From positions 1 through 7,676 of the forward strand of contig JACCRL010000338.1 in NCBI GenBank assembly GCA_013813605.1: a stretch of 7,676 bases of DNA, given 5' to 3'. Numbering within the stretch: position 1 is the stretch's first letter; the number at the start of each line of letters is the position of its first letter. The stretch comes from Gemmatimonadaceae bacterium. Its GTDB lineage: Bacteria; Gemmatimonadota; Gemmatimonadetes; Gemmatimonadales; Gemmatimonadaceae. This document shows, in pieces, positions 7,229 to 7,676 of this stretch. The notes beneath the pieces are model-generated. The model worked only from the letters and a program-made list of their open reading frames with translations, was not told the origin of the DNA and ran no database searches. A program made the position numbers and the translations under genes.

Positions 7229-7242
7229 ATTCAGGTAGTACC

Positions 7243-7247
7243 GGAGG
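7243..7247 (+). promoter_or_regulatory. Strong ribosome binding site of the Fe-S carrier gene
   Basis: GGAGG lies 4 bases before the ATG at 7252. It decides this start over an upstream in-frame reading that overlaps the symporter, and it suggests efficient independent translation inside a shared transcript. Confidence 0.75.
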
Positions 7248-7251
7248 AAAC

Positions 7252-7608
7252 ATGTCAGTCTCTTCACAGCCGGAAATCGACCTCACCGTTACGGCGAACG
7301 CCGGCGTCGAGGTCAGGAAGTTCATGGAGGCCGAAGGCGTCACCGCCGAGCAGGGTGGACTGCGCGTCAGCGTGCAGCCCGGTGGCTGCAGCGGCTTCAA
7401 GTACAGCCTCGTCATCGAGGACAGGAGCGCGGAGGACGATGTCATCATCCCGCGCGGCGACTTCAACGTGTTCGTGGATCCGTTCTCGGCGCAGTACCTG
7501 AGCGGCGTCACGATCGACTACGTGACCTCGATGCAGGGCTCCGGGTTCACGTTCAAGAATCCCAACTCCACCGGCGGGTGCGGCTGCGGAAGCTCGTTCT
7601 CTGCGTAG
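7252..7608 (+). CDS. erpA: A-type iron-sulfur cluster carrier protein, ErpA/IscA (HesB) family
   Basis: A-type carriers bind a [2Fe-2S] or [4Fe-4S] cluster and deliver it to apo-enzymes in the cytosol. The 118-residue protein is full length for the family and has all three cluster-binding cysteines: C46 in GGCSGFKYS, and C110 and C112 in the C-terminal GCGCGSSFSA. Other hallmarks are LRVSVQPGG (37-45), FVDPFSAQYL (74-83) and FKNPNS (101-106). The C-terminal half closely resembles E. coli ErpA (CGCGSSF end, VDP..QYL), so ErpA is preferred over IscA, although paralogues are hard to separate by eye. The start at 7252 has GGAGG 4 bases upstream. The gene begins 23 bases after the symporter stop and is probably co-transcribed with it. 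No other isc or suf gene is in the window, which is usual for stand-alone erpA genes. A strong terminator follows. Confidence 0.95.
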   Translation: MSVSSQPEIDLTVTANAGVEVRKFMEAEGVTAEQGGLRVSVQPGGCSGFKYSLVIEDRSAEDDVIIPRGDFNVFVDPFSAQYLSGVTIDYVTSMQGSGFTFKNPNSTGGCGCGSSFSA

Positions 7609-7634
7609 CATTCCCGGGACAGGCGGCAACAATG

Positions 7635-7672
7635 CGAGGGCGGTGAAATGAATTCTACTTTCACCGCCCTCG
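7635..7672 (+). terminator. Intrinsic terminator after the Fe-S carrier gene
   Basis: CGAGGGCGGTGAAA (7635-7648) pairs perfectly over 14 bases with TTTCACCGCCCTCG (7659-7672) around a 10-base loop. ATTT follows before the window ends, so the full T run cannot be seen. It lies 26 bases after the stop of the Fe-S gene and should end the symporter/Fe-S transcript. Confidence 0.85.
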
Positions 7673-7676
7673 ATTT

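Noticed and set aside
7165..7251. Upstream extension of the Fe-S carrier reading frame into the symporter gene
   Set aside because: The strong GGAGG site before 7252 and the usual length of A-type carriers show that translation starts at 7252.

Overview
This is a GC-rich, gene-dense bacterial chromosomal window with seven protein-coding genes and no RNA genes, mobile elements or CRISPR. No gap between genes reaches 300 bases. The mix of a non-actinobacterial inositol-phosphate synthase, a WYPGAEPGGGG-type sodium:solute symporter, a DUF1343 lipoprotein and an ErpA-like protein suggests an environmental Gram-negative, most likely of the Gemmatimonadota. That assignment is inference from gene content and the look of the proteins, not from a marker gene.

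Layout. Positions 1-5262 are all read leftward (minus strand). In transcription order they encode a DUF1343/NamZ-like secreted lipoprotein (5262-3967), a cytoplasmic GAF-HisKA-HATPase sensor kinase starting 4 bases after it (3962-2628), a small unrecognised lipoprotein (2556-2218), a hairpin-rich intergenic stretch with an intrinsic terminator (about 2162-2090), a CDP-alcohol phosphatidyltransferase (2058-1363) and myo-inositol-1-phosphate synthase (1344-13). From about 5390 the right side is read rightward: a sodium:solute symporter (5390-7228), an A-type Fe-S carrier (7252-7608) and a strong terminator hairpin at the window end (7635-7672).

How the genes may work together. The two leftmost genes form a compact inositol-phospholipid module: one makes inositol-1-phosphate from glucose-6-phosphate, and the other probably attaches it to CDP-diacylglycerol. 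The NamZ-like lipoprotein and the symporter diverge from one roughly 130-base control region. By family knowledge they could form a cell-wall sugar (MurNAc) release-and-import pair. The sensor kinase sits tightly behind the NamZ-like gene and has no response regulator next to it. The Fe-S carrier follows the symporter by 23 bases with a strong ribosome binding site, so it is probably co-transcribed without sharing a function.

The points most worth a second look are the inositol-lipid module outside the classical Actinobacteria, the mutually exclusive hairpins in front of it, and the NamZ/symporter/kinase neighbourhood.
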